Assembly: GCF_000607165.1 (NCBI RefSeq)
Contig: NZ_JFZG01000006.1
Coordinates: forward strand, 682,001 to 746,000
Origin: Ralstonia pickettii
Lineage (GTDB): Bacteria > Pseudomonadota > Gammaproteobacteria > Burkholderiales > Burkholderiaceae
DNA: 64,000 nt
Direction of reading: 5' to 3'
In this document: positions 1 through 8,691 of the stretch, piece by piece
Layout: each line of letters begins with the position of its first letter
How positions within the stretch are numbered: position 1 is the stretch's first letter
Made by a program: the position numbers and the translations under genes
The notes under the pieces: generated by a model
What the model saw: the letters and a program-made list of their open reading frames with translations, nothing else
What the model was told of the DNA's origin: nothing
Database searches by the model: none

Positions 1-391
1 GCAGGTAATTGACGGCCGAGATGCCGCCGGCGCCGCTGGTGGCCTTCACAGCATCGGCGCTTTCGGCAAGGTTGGTGGCATGCAGCCCCACCCCGGGCTC
101 GAACACGTTGACGAGCACAAAGCCCAGCACCATGGCCACCGTGCTGACCACCTCGAAGTACACCAGCGACTTCACGCCCATGCGGCCCAGCATGCGCAGG
201 TCGCGCACATGCGCCAGGCCCTGCACCAGCGTGCAGAAGATGATCGGGGCCAGCATCATCTTCAGCAGCGCGATGAATGCCTGCCCGATGGGTTTCATGG
301 CAACGGCCCACTGCGGCGCGGCGATGCCGAGGACGACCGCACACGCCAGGCCGATCAAGACCTGCACATGCAGCTTCTTCAGATGTTTCAT
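1..391 (-). CDS. dctA: C4-dicarboxylate/cation symporter, DctA/GltP family (N-terminal part, cut by window edge)
   Basis: The first 130 codons of an inner-membrane secondary transporter of the dicarboxylate/amino acid:cation symporter family; the rest lies beyond the left edge. The protein starts MKHLKKLHVQVLIG and has a first hydrophobic helix to about residue 25. It then shows the family pattern of a Lys-Pro-Ile-Gly stretch followed by LLKMMLAPIIFCTLV (about residues 42-56) and a third helix near residues 75-95. Family members import succinate, fumarate and malate, or glutamate and aspartate; the substrate-binding hairpins are not visible, so specificity is inferred. It is divergent from the LysR gene at 617, a common arrangement for a transporter and its regulator. 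The start is the only ATG that precedes the first helix. Confidence 0.85.
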   Translation of the reverse strand, partial: MKHLKKLHVQVLIGLACAVVLGIAAPQWAVAMKPIGQAFIALLKMMLAPIIFCTLVQGLAHVRDLRMLGRMGVKSLVYFEVVSTVAMVLGFVLVNVFEPGVGLHATNLAESADAVKATSGAGGISAVNYL

Positions 392-548
392 GGTGTCTCC
401 TGCGTCCAGTCATTCAGCGCTCTGCCGCTACCAGGCGGCACCAGCGTGCTGGACTTGTCTTGCTTGAAAGGCGGTCGTCGCTGGGGGCGTGAACGCCGTC
501 TCCGCTACGCGTTGGGTGATTTGTTATTTGTAGAAAGCATAGATTGAC

Positions 549-569
549 GGTCTTTTCTTGACAAAGACC
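549..569. promoter_or_regulatory. dyad in the dctA-LysR intergenic region
   Basis: An inverted repeat with 7-base arms, GGTCTTT at 549-555 and AAAGACC at 563-569, separated by 7 bases. It sits in the 225-base gap between the divergent dctA (start 391) and LysR gene (start 617). The position suits an operator for autoregulation, but the dyad is not a clear T-N11-A LysR box. Function is inferred from position only. Confidence 0.3.
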
Positions 570-616
570 ATGTGAACATACAAATCTATGCCGACACGGC
601 ATATCTCAACGCAAGC

Positions 617-1558
617 ATGGACATCCGAGAACTCAAGAGCTTCATTCGCGTGGCGCGTGCCGGCAGTTTCAGCCGCGCAGCCGCCGAGCTGTACATCGCG
701 CAACCCGCGCTGAGCCGGCAGATTGCAAAGCTGGAGGCAGAGATTGGCGTGCCGCTGCTGGTTCGGCATGGCCGGGGCGTCCGGCTCACCGCGGCGGGCT
801 CGCGTCTGCTGGAGCGCGCTGAAATGATCACCCACCTGCTCAGCGAAACCAGCGAAGACGTACGCGCCAGCGCGGACGAGGAGCGCGGGCATCTGGCTGT
901 TGGCTTGCCGCCGACCATGGGCGCGCTGATCGGCGCCGATCTCGTCCAGGACTTCCGGGCGCAGTGGCCTCGGGTGTCACTGCACGTGCGAGAAGGCCTG
1001 AGCAGCTCGCTGCAGGAGTGGGTGCTGGACCGGCGCGTTGACCTGGCCGTCGTCTACAACCAGCCGCCGCTGGATGCGTTCCACGTGCGCCCTTTGTTCA
1101 GCGAGCCCATGATCCTCGTGGGGCCGCCTGGCTCAGAGACCGACAAGCGCGAATACCAGATCCGCGACCTGGCCAGCATTCCGCTGATCTTGCCCGGCCT
1201 GCCGCACAGCAACCGGCGCCTGGTCGAACAGGCGGCGATCCAGCACGGTGTGCGCCTGCGCATCGCCCTGGAAGTCGACAGCGTGTCGCTGACCAAGCAA
1301 CTGGTGAAGGCCGGCGCCGGCTATTCGATCCTGACCTACATCGCGATCAAAGAGGAGATCGCGCGTGGTGAACTCGTTGCGCATCGCATCGGGCGTCCCG
1401 GCATCCGGTCGAGCGTGGCGATCACGACCCTGCGCGAGAATCCCCCTTCCCGCTTCGCCGCTGCCTGGACCGCACTGCTGCAAGACAAGCTCAAGCAATT
1501 CATTGCGTCGGAATCGTGGAAAGCCGATGTGGTCTGGCCGAAGGACGGTGCTCTCTGA
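617..1558 (+). CDS. LysR-family transcriptional regulator
   Basis: A 313-residue LysR-type regulator. Residues 1-60 form the winged helix-turn-helix (MDIRELKSFIRVARAGSFSR, then the recognition segment IAQPALSRQIAKLE). Residues 90-300 are the periplasmic-binding-protein-like effector domain. The Leu-Pro-Pro-Thr-Met-Gly stretch at the domain border resembles the NAC/Cbl branch, but the effector is unknown. The ATG at 617 is chosen because it places the canonical LysR N-terminus first; a GTG at 572 would add 15 unconserved residues. It is divergent from the dicarboxylate transporter gene at 391, so control of that gene is plausible. It is followed by a strong terminator shared with aceA. Confidence 0.88.
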   Translation: MDIRELKSFIRVARAGSFSRAAAELYIAQPALSRQIAKLEAEIGVPLLVRHGRGVRLTAAGSRLLERAEMITHLLSETSEDVRASADEERGHLAVGLPPTMGALIGADLVQDFRAQWPRVSLHVREGLSSSLQEWVLDRRVDLAVVYNQPPLDAFHVRPLFSEPMILVGPPGSETDKREYQIRDLASIPLILPGLPHSNRRLVEQAAIQHGVRLRIALEVDSVSLTKQLVKAGAGYSILTYIAIKEEIARGELVAHRIGRPGIRSSVAITTLRENPPSRFAAAWTALLQDKLKQFIASESWKADVVWPKDGAL

Positions 1559-1615
1559 GCACACCTGAAGCGCACGTGTGATTCGACGAGCATCCCACGG
1601 CGTTCTCGGCAAAAG

Positions 1616-1646
1616 AAAACGCCAACCCGCGATGGGTTGGCGTTTT
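1616..1646. terminator. bidirectional rho-independent terminator
   Basis: A perfect 13-base stem, AAAACGCCAACCC at 1616-1628 and its complement at 1634-1646, with a 5-base loop. A-tracts on the left and T-tracts on the right make it work in both directions. It separates the converging LysR gene (ends 1558) and aceA (ends 1681). Confidence 0.9.
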
Positions 1647-1680
1647 GCTTGGGGTATGACCGAATCAGTCGATCAATGCA

Positions 1681-3267
1681 TCAGTGGAACTGGTTCATCG
1701 TGTTGTCCTTACCCGCAGCCTTCAGCGCTGCTTCGCCGCTGAAGTATTCCTTGTGGTCGTCGCCAATATCCGAGCCCGACATGTTCTGGTGCTTGACGCA
1801 GGCGATGCCTTGACGGATTTCCTTGCGCTGCACGCCAGCCACATAACCGAGCATGCCTTGGTCGCCGAAGTATTCCTTGGCCAGGTTGTCGGTCGACAGC
1901 GCGGCGGTGTGGTACGTCGGCAGCGTGATCAGGTGGTGGAAGATGCCGGCTTCGCGCGACGCATCGGCCTGGAACGTGCGGATCTTCTCATCAGCGAGCT
2001 TCGCCAGTTCGCTGTCGTCGTATTCCGTGCTCATCAGTTGGCCGCGCTCGTAGGCCGACACATCCTTGCCGGCTTCCTTCATCGCGTCATACACCTGCTG
2101 ACGGAAGTTCAGCGTCCAGTTGAACGACGGGCTGTTGTTGTACACCAGCTTGGCGTTCGGGATGACCTTGCGGATTTCGCTCACCATGCCGCCAATCTGG
2201 GCGATGTGCGGCTTTTCGGTTTCGATCCACAGCAGGTCGGCGCCGTTTTGCAGCGAGGTGATGCAATCCAGCACGCAACGTGCTTCGCCAGTGCCTGCGC
2301 GGAACTGGAACAGGTTGCTCGGCAGGCGCTTCGGACGCAGCAGCTTGCCGTCGCGCTTGATGACGACATCACCGTTGCCCAGTTGGTCGGCCGACAGCTC
2401 TTCGCAGTCGAGGAACGCGTTGTATTGGTCGCCCAGGTCGCCCGGCGTGTTCGTCACGGCGATCTGCTTGGTCAGGCCTGCGCCCAGCGAATCGGTACGG
2501 GCGACGATGATGCCGTCGTCCACGCCCAGCTCCAGGAACGCGTAGCGGATCGCGCGGATCTTGGCCAGGAAGTCTTCATGCGGCACGGTGACCTTGCCGT
2601 CCTGGTGGCCGCACTGCTTCTCGTCCGACACCTGGTTTTCGATCTGGATGCAGCAGGCACCCGCTTCGATGAACTGCTTGGCCAGCAGGTACGTGGCTTC
2701 TGCGTTGCCGAAACCGGCGTCGATGTCGGCAATGATGGGCACCACGTGGGTGACGTGGTTGTCGATCTTTTCTTGGATCGCGGCCTTGGCAGCGGCGTCT
2801 TTGGCAGCGTCCAGTTCGCGGAAGAGGCCGCCCAGTTCACGCGCGTCGGCTTGGCGCAGGAACGTGTACAGCTCGCGGATCAGCGCGCTGACAGAAGTCT
2901 TCTCGTGCATCGATTGATCCGGCAGCGGGCCGAACTCCGAGCGCAGCGCAGCGACCATCCAGCCCGACAGGTACAGGTAGCGGCGTTCGGTGCTCTTGAA
3001 GTGCTTCTTGATGGAAATCATCTTCTGCTGGCCGATGAAGCCGTGCCAGCAACCCAGCGACTGCGTGTACTTGGACGGATCGGCGTCGTAGGCGGCCATG
3101 TCGGCGCGCATGATCTTGGCGGTGTACTTGGCGATGTCCAGACCCGTCTTGAACTTGTTCTGTGCACGCATGCGAGCAGCGTACTCGGGGTTGATCGCGT
3201 TCCATGCGTTGCCGTAGGTTTCTTTCAAACCGGCAACTGCCTTGATGTCGTCTTGATACTGGGCCAT
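1681..3267 (-). CDS. aceA: isocitrate lyase
   Basis: Cleaves isocitrate to glyoxylate and succinate, the first step of the glyoxylate shunt used on acetate and fatty acids. At 528 residues it belongs to the long Pseudomonas-type subgroup. The active-site loop reads EKQCGH at residues 216-221 (catalytic Cys219), where the E. coli enzyme has KKCGH. The conserved VPIIADIDAGFGN segment, which holds metal and substrate ligands, is at about 176-188. The start ATG follows an AGGAAA ribosome-binding site. The gene appears monocistronic: a strong terminator follows, and a long upstream region carries a perfect 18-base palindrome (3381-3398) that probably controls it. No malate synthase gene is in the window. 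Confidence 0.96.
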   Translation of the reverse strand: MAQYQDDIKAVAGLKETYGNAWNAINPEYAARMRAQNKFKTGLDIAKYTAKIMRADMAAYDADPSKYTQSLGCWHGFIGQQKMISIKKHFKSTERRYLYLSGWMVAALRSEFGPLPDQSMHEKTSVSALIRELYTFLRQADARELGGLFRELDAAKDAAAKAAIQEKIDNHVTHVVPIIADIDAGFGNAEATYLLAKQFIEAGACCIQIENQVSDEKQCGHQDGKVTVPHEDFLAKIRAIRYAFLELGVDDGIIVARTDSLGAGLTKQIAVTNTPGDLGDQYNAFLDCEELSADQLGNGDVVIKRDGKLLRPKRLPSNLFQFRAGTGEARCVLDCITSLQNGADLLWIETEKPHIAQIGGMVSEIRKVIPNAKLVYNNSPSFNWTLNFRQQVYDAMKEAGKDVSAYERGQLMSTEYDDSELAKLADEKIRTFQADASREAGIFHHLITLPTYHTAALSTDNLAKEYFGDQGMLGYVAGVQRKEIRQGIACVKHQNMSGSDIGDDHKEYFSGEAALKAAGKDNTMNQFH

Positions 3268-3380
3268 GTCAATTTCCTGGAAATAAAGCGCGTTTGAGAA
3301 GAATCGGTTGCGTGTGCAGCTCCGGAGTTCGAAGCGAGCAGCATGGATTTATTGTAGGTCGGCTTTGACGCGTCGCAGCA

Positions 3381-3398
3381 ATGTCTTATATAAGACAT
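3381..3398. promoter_or_regulatory. perfect 18-bp palindrome upstream of aceA, probable operator
   Basis: ATGTCTTATATAAGACAT is perfectly self-complementary and lies 114 bases upstream of the aceA start, in an AT-rich stretch unlike its surroundings. On the minus strand a TACAAT hexamer follows about 30 bases downstream, with TTGCTG 19 bases before it, so the palindrome lies at or just upstream of a plausible promoter. The symmetry resembles sites bound by GntR-type regulators of central carbon genes; the regulator is not identified. The rest of 3268-3708 shows no gene. Confidence 0.6.
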
Positions 3399-3708
3399 AA
3401 GAGTTAGTTTTTCTTTATTTTTCAAATAGATAGCTGACAAATTTTGCGATGCGGAACGTGTTTTCAGCAAACGGGAAGACGACGCCCGAGAAATTCGAGG
3501 CAAATTCCGTAATGTGAAACGGTCTTTCAGGTGCTGGAGGCGGTGAACGTGGGGGCCGCGGGGGGCGACGGAGGCGTGTCCGCCTGAGTCATGCGATGCC
3601 GACGATGCCAGTTGCCTGGCGGGCGGGGCACCTTCACTATTGTTTGCCGCTGAACGACAGAAGGCCGCCATACCGGCACTTTCATCCGCCCATCAAAAGG
3701 AAGACTCC

Positions 3709-4953
3709 ATGCCCGCTCCGGACTATGACGTTGTCGTGTTTGGCGCCACCAGCTTTGTCGGTCAGATCCTGACCCGCTACCTGGCCGAACAGTTTTCGGG
3801 CGGTGGAGAAACGCCGCGCTGGGCCATTGCCGGCCGATCCGAAGCGAAGCTGCTGGACGTCAAGCGTTCACTAGGCGCGGCGAGTGAATCCCTCCCGATC
3901 ATCGTGGCAGACGCCGCCAACGAACCCCAGTTGCGCGCACTGTGCGCACAGACCCGGGTAGTGGTCTCCACGGTTGGCCCCTACGCGCTGTACGGCGAGC
4001 CCTTGATCAAGGTCTGCGCCGAAAGCGGCACGGACTACTGCGACCTCACCGGCGAGACCCAGTGGATCAAGCGCATGATCAACAAATATGAAGCGACGGC
4101 GCAGCAGTCAGGGGCACGCATCGTGCATTGCTGCGGCTTCGACTCGGTGCCGTCGGATATGGGGGTCTACTTCCTGCAGCAACAAGCCATGCGGCAATGG
4201 GGTACACCCGCCACGCGGGTGAAGTTGCGCGTCAAGACGCTCAAGGGCGGCGCATCTGGCGGCACTGTGGCCAGCCTGATCAACGTCGTGCAAGAAGCCG
4301 CTGCGGACCCTGCCTTGCGCCGGGAACTGGCAGACCCTTACGCCCTCTGCCCCAAGGGCCACGGCTTCACGGCACGCCAACGCTCGGTACGGGGCGCGGC
4401 GTTCGATGCCGATTTCGATGTGTGGATTGCGCCCTTTGTCATGGCGGCCATCAACGAGCGCGTGGTGCACCGCTCCAACGCCTTGTCCGGAAACGCCTAT
4501 GGCAACCCATTCACCTACGACGAAGCAGTGATCACCGGGGCGGGCCTGAGCGGCCGTTTGAAAGCCGTGACGATGGTGGCCGGCCTGGGCGCCTTCATGC
4601 TGGGCATTGTCATCAAGCCCATCCGCATCGTGATGGAGCGCTTTCTGTTGCCCAAACCCGGCGAAGGCCCCACGCCTGCGGCGCAATTGGCAGGCCGCTA
4701 TGACCTGCGGCTCTTTGGCCGCACCGATCAAGGAAACACCTTGCGGGTGAAGGTGACCGGAGATCGGGACCCCGGCTATGGCTCGACCGGCAAGATGCTG
4801 GGTCAGGCTGCCGCCAGCCTCGCGCTGGACCACGTAAAAGAGGGCACCAAGACCGGACGCCCCGGCGGCTTCTGGACGCCGGCCACAATGTTCGACGAAC
4901 GCTTCATCGAGCGCCTGACCCGCCATGCTGGTCTGCGTTTCGAGCGGATATAA
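3709..4953 (+). CDS. saccharopine dehydrogenase-like NAD(P)-binding oxidoreductase (trans-acting enoyl reductase family)
   Basis: A 414-residue protein with an N-terminal Rossmann fold: VVVFGATSFVG at residues 8-18 holds the dinucleotide-binding glycine motif. It continues with a YGEPLIKVCAESGTDYCDLTGE segment typical of saccharopine-dehydrogenase-like proteins. The family includes mycobacterial trans-acting enoyl reductases, but bacterial members outside actinomycetes are mostly uncharacterised; it is not lysine-pathway saccharopine dehydrogenase by context. A hydrophobic stretch (VTMVAGLGAFMLGIVI, around residues 287-302) may be membrane-associated. The ATG at 3709 follows AAAAGGAAGA and gives the fold directly, so it is preferred over an upstream frame start at 3640. 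It converges on the permease gene at 4984. Confidence 0.8.
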   Translation: MPAPDYDVVVFGATSFVGQILTRYLAEQFSGGGETPRWAIAGRSEAKLLDVKRSLGAASESLPIIVADAANEPQLRALCAQTRVVVSTVGPYALYGEPLIKVCAESGTDYCDLTGETQWIKRMINKYEATAQQSGARIVHCCGFDSVPSDMGVYFLQQQAMRQWGTPATRVKLRVKTLKGGASGGTVASLINVVQEAAADPALRRELADPYALCPKGHGFTARQRSVRGAAFDADFDVWIAPFVMAAINERVVHRSNALSGNAYGNPFTYDEAVITGAGLSGRLKAVTMVAGLGAFMLGIVIKPIRIVMERFLLPKPGEGPTPAAQLAGRYDLRLFGRTDQGNTLRVKVTGDRDPGYGSTGKMLGQAAASLALDHVKEGTKTGRPGGFWTPATMFDERFIERLTRHAGLRFERI

Positions 4954-4983
4954 GCGCGATGAAGCGCCCGCTCAGCCGAGGCA

Positions 4984-6033
4984 TCAGTCGTTCTGCCCGC
5001 GCGCAAAAATATCCCAGCTGGCCATGAACAGCGCGGCAACCAGCGGCCCGATCACGAAGCCTGTGATGCCGAACAATTCCATACCGCCCAGGGTGGAGAT
5101 CAGCACGACCCAGTCGGGCATCTTGGTGTCCTTGCCGACCAGCAGCGGGCGCAGCAGGTTGTCGACCAGGCCGATCACACCGCCGCAGAACGCGACGAGG
5201 ATCACGCATTTCCAGATCGCGCCCACCATCAGGAAGTAGAGCGCGACCGGAATCCACACGAGGCTCGCGCCAATCGCGGGCAGCAGCGACAGGAAGGCCA
5301 TCAACGCGCCCCACAGCACCACGCCGTCAATGCCGAGGAGCCAGAAAATCAGCCCCCCAAGCGCGCCCTGCACCAGCGCAACGGCAATGTTGCCTTTCAC
5401 GGTGGCGCGCACGACGGTCGTGAACTTGCTCAGCAGCAGGCGCTTGTGCTCTTCATCCATCGGCAGCGCGCGGCGCACGCGGCGGCCGATCTCGGCGCCA
5501 TCGCGCAACAGGAAGAACACCATGTACAGCATCACGCCAAAGCCGACGACGAACTGAAACGTGTTCTGCCCGATGCTCAGCGCCTGCGTCGCGGCAAACT
5601 GGCTGATCTGCGCTGCCCCGTCGGCCAGCTTTCTCTGGATGCCGGGGATGTTGGTCAGGCCGGCTTTGGCAAGCAGTTGCTGCACCCATGTGGGCAGCGC
5701 ATGAACCGCTTCCGAAAGGTACCGGGAGTAGTTCGGCTGCGCGCTCTGGATCTCCTGATAGGCAACGCCGATTTCCTGCACGATGGTCGCCGTCACAAAG
5801 ATGACCGGCAGGATCACGATCAGGACGATCAGGGTGAGCGTGGTGAGCGCAGCAAGATTACGCCGCTTGTCCATCCGGGCGACCAGCGCGCGCTGCACGG
5901 GCTGGAACAGGATCGCCAGGATGACGCCCCAGAACACCGCGCCAAAGAACGGCGAGAGGATCCAGCAGAGCCCGAGCGTGACGACAAACAGCAGGAGGTA
6001 GAAAAATTTCTGGTGGTCGTTTCCGCTATCCAT
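4984..6033 (-). CDS. AI-2E transporter family permease (PerM-like)
   Basis: A 349-residue polytopic inner-membrane protein of the AI-2E transporter/PerM family (older name UPF0118). Paired N-terminal helices lie at about residues 9-45 and another at 63-85. A soluble helical segment spans 90-150, and a helix-rich C-terminal half contains PDWVVLISTLGGMELFGITG, the best-conserved part of the family. Members include TqsA and sodium/proton antiporters, and the substrate cannot be told from sequence. The gene stands alone, converging on the upstream oxidoreductase with a 30-base gap. Confidence 0.85.
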   Translation of the reverse strand: MDSGNDHQKFFYLLLFVVTLGLCWILSPFFGAVFWGVILAILFQPVQRALVARMDKRRNLAALTTLTLIVLIVILPVIFVTATIVQEIGVAYQEIQSAQPNYSRYLSEAVHALPTWVQQLLAKAGLTNIPGIQRKLADGAAQISQFAATQALSIGQNTFQFVVGFGVMLYMVFFLLRDGAEIGRRVRRALPMDEEHKRLLLSKFTTVVRATVKGNIAVALVQGALGGLIFWLLGIDGVVLWGALMAFLSLLPAIGASLVWIPVALYFLMVGAIWKCVILVAFCGGVIGLVDNLLRPLLVGKDTKMPDWVVLISTLGGMELFGITGFVIGPLVAALFMASWDIFARGQND

Positions 6034-6273
6034 GGGTTGCTTTTGCTTAAAGGTGACGTCTCAAAGGCCCGAGCAGGATCCAGGCCAGGCAATGAAATCC
6101 GAGTATGCCCGCGCAACCGCGGTTGTCATAGGGGCGGCCGACGGGGCGGACAGGCTGACGAAGCCCGCCGAAAGCTGGCGCCCGCGGTTGAACAACCCCG
6201 ATACCGGCCGGGCTATGGCGACGGGCATTGCCAGCTATAGTCTGCCCACCCATCCAACCGAACGGAGCACAAC

Positions 6274-6567
6274 GTGGTATTCGAAATGGCCCACATCGAG
6301 ATTCTCGCCGGCAAGCAGCGCGAGTTTGAAGCCGCCGTCCAGCAAGCCTTGCCGCTGTTTGCACGCGCCAAGGGCTGCCACGGCGCCGAGCTGCACCACA
6401 TCGTCGAGCGCGACACCAGCTACGTGCTGATCGTGCGCTGGAACACCGTGGAAGACCATATGGTCGATTTTCGCGAGTCCGACGACTTCCAGGAATGGCG
6501 CAAGCTGGTCGGGCCATTCTTTGCGAAGGCGCCGGAGGTCGTGCACTCCGAAGTGGCGGTCAAGTAA
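6274..6567 (+). CDS. antibiotic biosynthesis monooxygenase (ABM) family protein
   Basis: A 97-residue single-domain protein with the ferredoxin-like alpha/beta fold of the ABM family. It starts MVFEMAHIEILAGKQREFE and contains GCHGAELHHIVER and the strand-helix pattern YVLIVRWNTVEDH. Family members act as cofactor-free quinol or polyketide monooxygenases or as heme-degrading enzymes. The heme ligands of the IsdG type are not apparent, so the reaction is unknown. The start codon is GTG preceded by ACGGAG. It is monocistronic, and an 11-base inverted repeat lies 33 bases after the stop. Confidence 0.75.
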   Translation: MVFEMAHIEILAGKQREFEAAVQQALPLFARAKGCHGAELHHIVERDTSYVLIVRWNTVEDHMVDFRESDDFQEWRKLVGPFFAKAPEVVHSEVAVK

Positions 6568-6599
6568 CCGGCCCGCCTGAATCATTCGATCCTCACCCA

Positions 6600-6647
6600 G
6601 GCACGAGATGCGCTCGGCGCTCTCAAGGTGCACCCCCATCTCGTGCC
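6600..6647. repeat. 11-bp perfect inverted repeat with 26-base loop
   Basis: GGCACGAGATG at 6600-6610 is exactly complementary to 6637-6647. It lies in the 335-base gap between the ABM gene and the diguanylate cyclase. There is no T-tract, so it is not a standard terminator. I see no gene in the rest of 6568-6902. Confidence 0.6.
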
Positions 6648-6902
6648 ATGCCGACGTGGCAACCTGACCGCCGGCCCCTTTTCAGCGCTTGGGCCTGAAC
6701 ATCCCGTAAGAATCCTTTTGCATTTGTTTGCAGTCCGCCCGCGCGGCGCGAGTCCAATGGCACGGTAAAGAAGCCCCCGGTGCTGCCGTTAGCCAGAGAT
6801 GTGCATTGCGCGCGGCAACGAGCGCGGGCACCTGTGCAACCCATTCGCAACTGCCTCCCGGCTCTGCCCAACCGCCCGCCAAGACGCTCTTCCACTCTGT
6901 TC

Positions 6903-8678
6903 ATGTCTTCTGAAACGTCGATGGACAGGCGCTTTAGCGCCAGCGTCGCCATCGTCCTTGTTCCGGTGTTGTCGCTGTCGTGCTGGCTGCTGGGCTACGC
7001 GTGGCTGGCTTACGGCCGCGCCGACAATGCCGCCCGCAGCGTCCAGGCGCTGCGCATGACGTTGTTGGCCATGGAAAAGGTTTCAGCCGAACGCGGCCCG
7101 ACCAACGGCGTGCTCGGCGAAGACTTGCCGCTGCCCGCCGAGCGCAAGGCGGCCCTGCAACGCATGCGCGCCACCAGCGATGAACACGTCGCCCAATTGC
7201 TCGACGCCCTGAGCCCCGAACATTGCCCTGGCTGTGAAGCCGACATCACCTCCGCGCGCCGCGCCCAAACGCATCTGGCCGCTGCCCGCGCCAACATCGA
7301 CCGGTTGACCGCACTGCCCCTGCGCGCACGCAGCAGCGATGACCTCGCCGACGGCGTGAACCGCATGATCGCGGTGATCCCCGAATTCCTGCCCATCGTC
7401 AACGCGCGCACGGCCAACATCACGCGCGGCGATCCCGACGTGCTCAATTGCCTGACGCTGGCGCGGCTGTCGGCCGATCTGCGTGAATACGCGGGCCAGC
7501 TCGGTTCGCGCTTTACGGGTGCGCTGGCCAGGCACCGCATGCTCACATTTGAAGAGCAGCTTGCGATCGAACGCACGCACGGCCGTATTGACCAGTTGCG
7601 CAGCATGATCGAGACCCGCGTGGGTGCGCATTCGGCACTGAACCAGCACGCCTTGACCACCCTCGGCGCCCAGTACTTCGGCGATGGGCTGCGCTATGTG
7701 GCTGCCGTGCGCGCCGAGGCCAGCCAGCCCGGCGGCGTCGATATCACCCCCGCCGCATTTGCCGAGCGCTACGTGCCCACCATGCGCGCCATTACGGATT
7801 TCCGCGACATCGTGCTGGGCCTGGCGGATGACGACATCCGCGAACATCGGCGCGCGATGCTGCTGGTGCTCATCGGCTCGGCAGGCGCGGTGCTGTCGGT
7901 ACTCGGCGCACTGGCATGGATGACGATTTCGTTCCGCCGCAACGTGGTGGGGCCGTTTGTCAACGCCACGCGGCTGATCGACGGGATTGCGCGCGGCAAC
8001 TTGAGCGTGCACATCCCGACCGGCTTTGCGCGGCGCGAGATCCGCGCGATGTTCGAGGCGATTCGCGTACTGCGCATCAACAGCATCGAGCGCCGCCGGC
8101 TGGAACTGGAACGCGCACACCTGATGCAGGAACTCGCGCGCATGGCCGAGACCGACCCGCTCACCCATCTGCTCAACCGCCGCGCCTTTGAAGACCGTGC
8201 CAGCGCGATGTGCAAATCGCCGCAGCCGAAAGCGCGGCTCGTTGCGCTCATCATGTTCGACATCGACCACTTCAAGCGCATCAACGATACGTACGGCCAT
8301 GCCGTGGGCGACGAAGCGCTGCGCACCGTTGCAAGCCTGTGCCGCGCCGAGGGCCCGTCGGCCGACATGGTGGCGCGCATCGGCGGCGAAGAATTCGCGG
8401 TGATGGTGTGGGCGGATAGCCTCGCGCAGGCGCGCGCGGTGGCTGACCATCTGCGCCATCGCATTGCCGAGGTGGCGGTGCCCATCGGCACCGATCTGCC
8501 CTGCCGCATGACGGCCAGCTTTGGCGTGGCGGCGGCACCCGCGGCGGATGGCCCCGAGCTGGAGCCACTGCTGCGACGAGCAGACCGCCTGCTGTATGCC
8601 GCCAAGCTGGCGGGGCGCAACTGCGTGATGACGGACCGCCCGCCTGCGTCGCCGGACGTGGCGCTCGCGGCGGATTGA
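6903..8678 (+). CDS. membrane diguanylate cyclase with large periplasmic sensor region and HAMP
   Basis: Makes the second messenger c-di-GMP from two GTP. The 591-residue protein has an N-terminal helix (about 18-40) and a roughly 280-residue, mostly helical periplasmic region with a CPGC pair near residue 105. A second helix lies near 320-340, followed by a HAMP linker and a C-terminal GGDEF domain. The signature is GGEEF (residues 494-498), and the metal-binding FDIDHFKRIND is present. The allosteric I-site is PSAD, not RxxD, so product inhibition is probably lost. The ATG at 6903 is preferred; another in-frame ATG is 18 bases later. No cognate regulator adjoins, and the AraC gene on the other strand converges on it. 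Confidence 0.88.
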   Translation: MSSETSMDRRFSASVAIVLVPVLSLSCWLLGYAWLAYGRADNAARSVQALRMTLLAMEKVSAERGPTNGVLGEDLPLPAERKAALQRMRATSDEHVAQLLDALSPEHCPGCEADITSARRAQTHLAAARANIDRLTALPLRARSSDDLADGVNRMIAVIPEFLPIVNARTANITRGDPDVLNCLTLARLSADLREYAGQLGSRFTGALARHRMLTFEEQLAIERTHGRIDQLRSMIETRVGAHSALNQHALTTLGAQYFGDGLRYVAAVRAEASQPGGVDITPAAFAERYVPTMRAITDFRDIVLGLADDDIREHRRAMLLVLIGSAGAVLSVLGALAWMTISFRRNVVGPFVNATRLIDGIARGNLSVHIPTGFARREIRAMFEAIRVLRINSIERRRLELERAHLMQELARMAETDPLTHLLNRRAFEDRASAMCKSPQPKARLVALIMFDIDHFKRINDTYGHAVGDEALRTVASLCRAEGPSADMVARIGGEEFAVMVWADSLAQARAVADHLRHRIAEVAVPIGTDLPCRMTASFGVAAAPAADGPELEPLLRRADRLLYAAKLAGRNCVMTDRPPASPDVALAAD

Positions 8679-8691
8679 TGCGCCGGGCGCG

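Noticed and set aside
1684-3297. Open frame opposite aceA
   Set aside because: Antisense shadow of a highly conserved enzyme; no start signal or recognisable domain.
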